Position numbers and translations under genes: made by a program. From positions 405,533 to 469,532 of the forward strand of contig NZ_MRTH01000002.1 in NCBI RefSeq assembly GCF_001956045.1: 64,000 bases of DNA, given 5' to 3'. The number at the start of each line of letters is the position of its first letter. Positions within the stretch are counted from its first letter, which is position 1. Below are positions 60,181-64,000 of the stretch, one piece after another. Below the pieces are notes generated by a model. It made no database searches. It was given only the letters and a program-made list of their open reading frames with translations, and was not told the origin of the DNA. Source of the DNA: Paenibacillus sp. FSL H7-0331. Its GTDB lineage: Bacteria > Bacillota > Bacilli > Paenibacillales > NBRC-103111.

Positions 60181-61209
60181 ATGCGGCAATGGAAAGTAGT
60201 AGTAACTGACTGGGAATACCCGGATCTACGCTTCGAGGAAGCGGTATTTCAAGCTTATGGCAATATCAAGCTGGTAGTTGCACAATGCCAGACGGAGGAA
60301 GAGGTAATCGAGGTTTGCCGTGATGCGGACGCGATGATCAATCAGTATGCCCCGATTAGCCGTAAAGTACTCGAACAGCTCGAGAATTGCAAAGTGATCA
60401 CGCGCTACGGTGTAGGTGTCGATACGATTGACTTGGAGGCGGCAAGGGAAAAGGGCATTTGCGTGGCCAACGTTCCTGATTACTGTGTGGACGAGGTTTC
60501 AGATCATGCACTAGCCTTGTTGTTATCATGGACCCGTAAAGTGACACTGGCGAATCATTCTGTCAAAAATGGCATTTGGGATTTCAAGGTGACACAGCCT
60601 ATATACCGTCTGCGTGGCCAAACAATCGGTTTGATCGGCTTCGGCAAAATTCCGCAGTCGCTAGCTGAGAAGGTGAAGCCGCTTGGGCTGCGCGTCATCG
60701 TAGCAGATCCTTACTTCACCCAGGAAGCCGCTGTGGAAAAAGGGGTTGAGCTTGTTTCTCTTAGAACGCTGTGTAAGGAGGCGGACTATATTTCGGTTCA
60801 TGCCCCTTTGACTGCGGCTACACGTGGAATGATCGGTGAAGAGCAATTCTCACTTATGAAAAAGGAAGCTATCCTGATTAATACATCACGGGGGCCGATC
60901 GTCAACGAACAAGCGTTGATTGCGGCATTGGAGAAAGGAATCATTGCAGGAGCTGCTCTGGATGTGGTTGAATCAGAACCGATAGACTCAGATAATCCAC
61001 TGCTTCGGATGGAGCAAGTTATTATAACACCGCATGTCGCCTGGTACTCCGAGCAATCGGCTGCCGAATTGCGTTCCAAGGCTGCCATGGGAGTCGTCGA
61101 TGTATTAGTACACGGAGAGTATCCAAAATATTTAGTCAATGCCAAGGTCAAAGACCGCGTTCAACTCAAACTGCCCAATGCCGAAGACCGATACGCCAAA
61201 CTTGTCTAA
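60181..61209 (+). CDS. D-2-hydroxyacid dehydrogenase (C-terminal-binding-protein/PGDH-like)
   Basis: 342 residues of the D-isomer-specific 2-hydroxyacid dehydrogenase family. NAD-binding motif GQTIGLIGFGKIPQSLAEKV (normally GxGxxG, here GFGKIP), the substrate Arg in INTSRGPIVNEQALI, the Glu of VVESEP and catalytic His in ITPHVAWYSE are present. It probably oxidises or reduces a sugar-acid intermediate of the operon. AGGAGG lies 10 bases upstream. Last gene of the operon. Confidence 0.9.
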   Translation: MRQWKVVVTDWEYPDLRFEEAVFQAYGNIKLVVAQCQTEEEVIEVCRDADAMINQYAPISRKVLEQLENCKVITRYGVGVDTIDLEAAREKGICVANVPDYCVDEVSDHALALLLSWTRKVTLANHSVKNGIWDFKVTQPIYRLRGQTIGLIGFGKIPQSLAEKVKPLGLRVIVADPYFTQEAAVEKGVELVSLRTLCKEADYISVHAPLTAATRGMIGEEQFSLMKKEAILINTSRGPIVNEQALIAALEKGIIAGAALDVVESEPIDSDNPLLRMEQVIITPHVAWYSEQSAAELRSKAAMGVVDVLVHGEYPKYLVNAKVKDRVQLKLPNAEDRYAKLV

Positions 61210-61295
61210 AATTTAAAAAGCTGCAGCGGCACAGAACGAATTGATTATTATCTTTGGCGCAAGATAGGAAGAAGGACCCTTTCGATAAGTGAACT

Positions 61296-61359
61296 CTGAA
61301 CTGTAACCCGAAAGTTAGACACTTTAGAAAAAGTGCCGGTCTTTCGGGTTACAGTTCAG
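61296..61359. repeat. 64-bp near-perfect palindrome, possible IS-derived miniature element
   Basis: Arms of 30 bases (61296-61325 and 61330-61359) meet at a 4-base loop. The outer 19 bp, CTGAACTGTAACCCGAAAG, are perfect; 26 of 30 pairs match. The arm sequence with AAAGTTAGACACTTT resembles ends of IS3-family (IS150-group) elements. It also can act as a terminator-like hairpin after the operon. Confidence 0.6.
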
Positions 61360-61382
61360 TGGTATCTGCTCCCTGTTTTTAT

Positions 61383-61623
61383 TTAGAAACAAGTGCATTA
61401 CCGAAGTCTATGGTAGCTTCGCTGCCTTTCCCTTTTTCCATTGTAAACACGAGCTTAAGTTTCTCAACTTGTGCAATGGGTACTGTAATATCTTGCGCAT
61501 CTTGCATTTGACCCCATTGTTCAAATAAGCAGAGACCTCTTTAATGTTCGCTGAGGCATAGACGACTGTCGAAAAACTGAAAACAAGTAATCCTGAAAGT
61601 GCTAAAGTAGTCGATTTTCTCAT
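61383..61623 (-). pseudogene. Frameshifted small secreted protein (stalk-type signal)
   Basis: ATG 61623 with AGGAGG upstream opens a signal peptide (MRKSTTLALSGLLVFSFSTV) and SANIKEVSAYLNNGVK, typical of Paenibacillus stalk-domain proteins. The frame then runs into unlike sequence. In another frame the tail MQDAQDITVPIAQVEKLKLV then FTMEKGKGSEATIDFGNALV continues to TAA 61383. The shift lies near 61505. About 80 residues if repaired; the stalk domain itself seems missing. Confidence 0.6.
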
Positions 61624-61766
61624 AATTCCTCCTGATTTTATAAAATATATTGTTATTTTAGCAGGGATTAGCATAATATGTCTGTTATTTTAGCAAATCT
61701 TTACAAAAGTTCGCTTGCACAATAATTCCTACCCACAGAAAGATTCATTTTACGGCTCTTCCGAGA

Positions 61767-61817
61767 TTGACATACGGAAAATAATCGCCTATTCTATTAT
61801 TGACTGAATTAGTCAAT
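61767..61817 (+). promoter_or_regulatory. Promoter and palindromic operator of the monooxygenase-TetR operon
   Basis: TTGACA (61767-61772), 17 bp, TATTCT (61790-61795). ATTGACT-gaatt-AGTCAAT (61799-61817) is a perfect 7-bp inverted repeat at the expected transcription start, suited to the TetR protein of this operon. Confidence 0.7.
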
Positions 61818-61841
61818 CAATGGAATAAAGGAGCGAATCCT

Positions 61842-63287
61842 ATGAAAAATATACAAAAAGTAGGCAAGGCCATCGTGATCGGTGGCAGCATCACAGGTTT
61901 AATGACGGCAAGGGTCCTCTCGTCATATTACGAAGAGGTAATCCTTATCGACAAGGACGAATTTCCGGATCATCCCGAAGATCGGAATGGCGCTCCGCAT
62001 GGCTTTCATCCCCATAGGTTCACACAACGTGGTAAAATGATTACGGAGCAGCTTTTTCCTGGCTATGAGGAAGAACTGGTGGCTCTTGGTTCACCAAGTT
62101 CACTAAATAAAACCGTTCATATGATGAATCAATATGGAACGGTAGCCGGACCTTACCTACGGAACGATATCAAGTTCAGCCGTGCTGTACTGGAGTGGGT
62201 GATTCGTGGACGTGTCAAGCAGATTCCGAATATACGGCTACTAGCGGAGCATGATGTTATTGGGCTCCATACAACTCCGAATCATAAGGCCGTTACAGGC
62301 GTCCAAGTCCGTGGGCGGGGAACAGGCATGAAAAGCGAGTTCTTGGCCGATCTTGTTGTGGATGCCAGTGGCCGCGCCTCCAAACTGACGCAATGGTTGA
62401 AGGAGTTTGGATATGAAGTACCTCGCCCTGATCGGATGAAAGCAGCTATCGGATACAGTACACGACGGTATAACGTACCTGCACATTTGAAGCACCTGAC
62501 CGAGAAATGGGATGTGATCAACATCATGGGCCAACCGCTCAAGGGAACGTTTACGGGTGTATTTTCCTTTATAGAGAATCAAGTGGCTGAGATGCTGCTG
62601 TATCGTCCAGGCGGGCACTATCCACCAACGGATGCGGAAGATTTCGAGCAGGAGGTCGCTCGGCTTCCTACCCCCATGATTGCAGAAATCCTGTATGAGC
62701 TCGAACCGATCGGCACACCTAAGGGTTTTCGCGTACCAGAACTATACCGTCACCACTATGAGCACATGGAAAGATGGCCGGACGGATTGCTAGTGTTGGG
62801 CGACGCATTCTGTATCTATGACCCGATTTTTGGTCAAGGGATGACGGTTGCTGCCATAGAAGTGGATTTGCTGAACACCTTGTTGCAGGAGCGACAGAAC
62901 AACCCTGAGCCACATTTTGAGCAAAAAGTGCTCCGCAGGATCCAAGAAGAGGCCATTACTCCTGCCTGGTGGTTAAATTGTGCGGCGGATTTGCAGTGGG
63001 ATGGCGTCGAATATGAGGCTGGCACAGAACCGCTCAAGGGAATTGCTTTTGGGAGCAGGTATATGAATTTGATCCTGAAAGAGGGGAGCGCGAATCATAA
63101 CTTCAAACTATTCGGTTTGTACTGGGGCGTTAACTCGTTAACATTACCGCTGCATGAGTTGTTTAATCCACAGATGGTCAAGTCGGTGCTTGAGGCATCG
63201 GAGGAAGGACAGCAACTACTTGCAGACCTACTGAAAGAATACGAGCTGCCGTTAGAAGAAGCATTGACTAAATTGATTCCAAGTTAG
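61842..63287 (+). CDS. FAD-dependent monooxygenase/hydroxylase family protein
   Basis: 481 residues. FAD Rossmann motif AIVIGGSITGLMTARVLSSYYEEVILIDKDEF, DG-type motif LADLVVDASGRASKL, and the late FAD motif LLVLGDAFCIYDPIFGQGMT, as in geranylgeranyl-reductase-like and aromatic hydroxylase proteins. Likely oxidises a small hydrophobic molecule; substrate unknown. AAAGGAG is placed for ATG 61842; the in-frame upstream start at 61800 overlaps the operator. The TetR gene follows 14 bp later. Confidence 0.85.
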   Translation: MKNIQKVGKAIVIGGSITGLMTARVLSSYYEEVILIDKDEFPDHPEDRNGAPHGFHPHRFTQRGKMITEQLFPGYEEELVALGSPSSLNKTVHMMNQYGTVAGPYLRNDIKFSRAVLEWVIRGRVKQIPNIRLLAEHDVIGLHTTPNHKAVTGVQVRGRGTGMKSEFLADLVVDASGRASKLTQWLKEFGYEVPRPDRMKAAIGYSTRRYNVPAHLKHLTEKWDVINIMGQPLKGTFTGVFSFIENQVAEMLLYRPGGHYPPTDAEDFEQEVARLPTPMIAEILYELEPIGTPKGFRVPELYRHHYEHMERWPDGLLVLGDAFCIYDPIFGQGMTVAAIEVDLLNTLLQERQNNPEPHFEQKVLRRIQEEAITPAWWLNCAADLQWDGVEYEAGTEPLKGIAFGSRYMNLILKEGSANHNFKLFGLYWGVNSLTLPLHELFNPQMVKSVLEASEEGQQLLADLLKEYELPLEEALTKLIPS

Positions 63288-63301
63288 GAGTGAAAAATAT
63301 A

Positions 63302-63898
63302 GTGTCTCCGTTAAATGAAGAACAACAGAATCAGATTCGAGATGAACGCAGAGAGCAAATTATGAGCGCTGCGCTTAAAGTTTTTGCAAGGCGGGGGATT
63401 ATTGGGACGAAAATGAGCATGATTGCCGCTGAGGCCGGGATTAGTCATGGGCTGCTTTATCATTACTTTGCGTCGAAAGAAGAGCTTTTCACAACACTTG
63501 TTGAAAGAGCAATGATTGCCTCGGATGAGGCTATACATAGTGTTTATGAGTTGCCGGGCACACCGATCGATAAAATCAGAGCGTTAACGCTAGACATGTT
63601 AGATGAAGGTGGTACGGATTACTTTCTGCTGATCCATCAGGCGAGAACATCAGATGGAGTGCCTGAGAAGGTGGTGGAGTTGATGAAGCGTTACTCCATG
63701 GATAAATACGTTAAGCAACTACAGGCATTATTCCGGGAAGGACAGGAGGTCGGAGAGCTTGTGGATGGCGATTTGGACGAAATGATTTCGTCTTACCTAT
63801 CGGTCCTCTCTGGTCTGATGGTGCTCAATGTACAGAAGATTGGGGGCTACCAGCGTCCGAGAGTTGACGTGTTGCTGAGGATGATTGCTCCTCTATAG
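63302..63898 (+). CDS. TetR/AcrR family regulator
   Basis: 198 residues. Helix-turn-helix at about 10-55 (REQIMSAALKVFARRGIIGTKMSMIAAEAGISHGLLYHYFASKEELF) and an all-helical ligand-binding part resembling TetR_C_11/QacR-like domains. It follows the monooxygenase gene on the same transcript and probably represses it through the palindrome at 61799-61817. GTG 63302 fits TAGGAG 11 bases upstream; GTG 63290 overlaps it. Confidence 0.88.
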   Translation: MSPLNEEQQNQIRDERREQIMSAALKVFARRGIIGTKMSMIAAEAGISHGLLYHYFASKEELFTTLVERAMIASDEAIHSVYELPGTPIDKIRALTLDMLDEGGTDYFLLIHQARTSDGVPEKVVELMKRYSMDKYVKQLQALFREGQEVGELVDGDLDEMISSYLSVLSGLMVLNVQKIGGYQRPRVDVLLRMIAPL

Positions 63899-64000
63899 GG
63901 AAGAGTGACATGGCAAGTAAGGAGGCTGTCCCAAACTAACATGGCCTGACGGCCACCACCATGAATGAAAATGTCTTGGCTTGTGAATCTGTATGTTCCA
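63899..64000. other. Window end, nothing assigned
   Basis: No gene start is visible. GGAGGCTGTCCCAAA (63922-63936) resembles the GGGCTGTCCCAAA ends of some Bacillota insertion sequences, but no transposase lies within the window. Confidence 0.25.

Noticed and set aside
1..64000. tRNA, rRNA, CRISPR arrays, replication origin
   Set aside because: No cloverleaf, rRNA core motif, regular repeat-spacer array or DnaA-box cluster was noticed; a tRNAscan or CRISPR finder would settle it.

Overview
The window reads as a Paenibacillus or close relative (Bacillota, Paenibacillaceae). Supporting signs are strong AGGAGG-type ribosome binding sites, moderate GC, GTG and TTG starts, Lpl/Yes-type sugar ABC transporters paired with a membrane-anchored AraC regulator, stalk-domain secreted proteins, and best-remembered relatives in Bacillus and Paenibacillus. 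No rRNA, tRNA or CRISPR array was seen. It looks like chromosome made of many short metabolic and stress cassettes, with several decayed genes.

Layout. 1-3.4 kb: a fatty-acid P450-reductase fusion (CYP102 type, cut by the left edge) divergent from a TetR regulator. 3.4-7.6 kb: copper cassette csoR, copZ, copA and a His-rich lipoprotein; both promoters carry the same 19-bp CsoR-like box. 7.8-10.2 kb: a STAS protein and a PAS-PAS-GGDEF-EAL cyclic-di-GMP enzyme. 10.3-15.0 kb: ZIP metal transporter, then an AcoR-like sigma-54 activator divergent from an aldehyde dehydrogenase plus DUF779 pair with a textbook -24/-12 promoter and tandem palindromic activator sites. 15.2-19.5 kb: erythromycin-esterase-like protein, a MerR-methyltransferase fusion, a Nudix-DUF4406 fusion and a DJ-1 protein. 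19.9-23.1 kb: persulfide detoxification cluster (TusA-rhodanese, rhodanese-persulfide dioxygenase, DsrE, CstR, membrane pseudo-rhodanese) with CstR-like operators. 23.2-27.8 kb: small stress and accessory genes.

28.1-39.0 kb: a pectin-utilisation locus of oligogalacturonate lyase, two sugar permeases, solute-binding lipoprotein, YesS-like AraC regulator, and a separately transcribed 1136-residue secreted beta-helix protein. The operon and the secreted enzyme share a 49-bp promoter element, probably the regulator's target. A group II intron 5' fragment sits right behind the palindromic terminator of this locus. 40.2-46.6 kb: nitrite assimilation: nirB, nirD, nirC and a siroheme methyltransferase, divergent from an ANTAR protein and a TrpD-like protein. 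The nirB leader holds two near-identical hexaloop hairpins, the second of which is mutually exclusive with an intrinsic terminator. This is the ANTAR antitermination architecture, readable base by base.

47.0-49.6 kb: a 680-residue protein with an LQRxIGNRAV N-terminal motif, as in cargo of extracellular contractile injection systems, plus a small chaperone-like partner, with no injection machinery nearby. 49.9-56.8 kb: membrane protein, stalk-domain protein, polysaccharide deacetylase, two acetyltransferases and a class C beta-lactamase-fold hydrolase. 57.0-61.2 kb: sugar or polyol catabolic operon in which one Gfo/Idh/MocA dehydrogenase is frameshifted and a second is reduced to its C-terminus. 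61.3-64.0 kb: a 64-bp near-perfect palindrome, a frameshifted secreted protein, and an FAD monooxygenase with its TetR regulator and a palindromic operator at the promoter.
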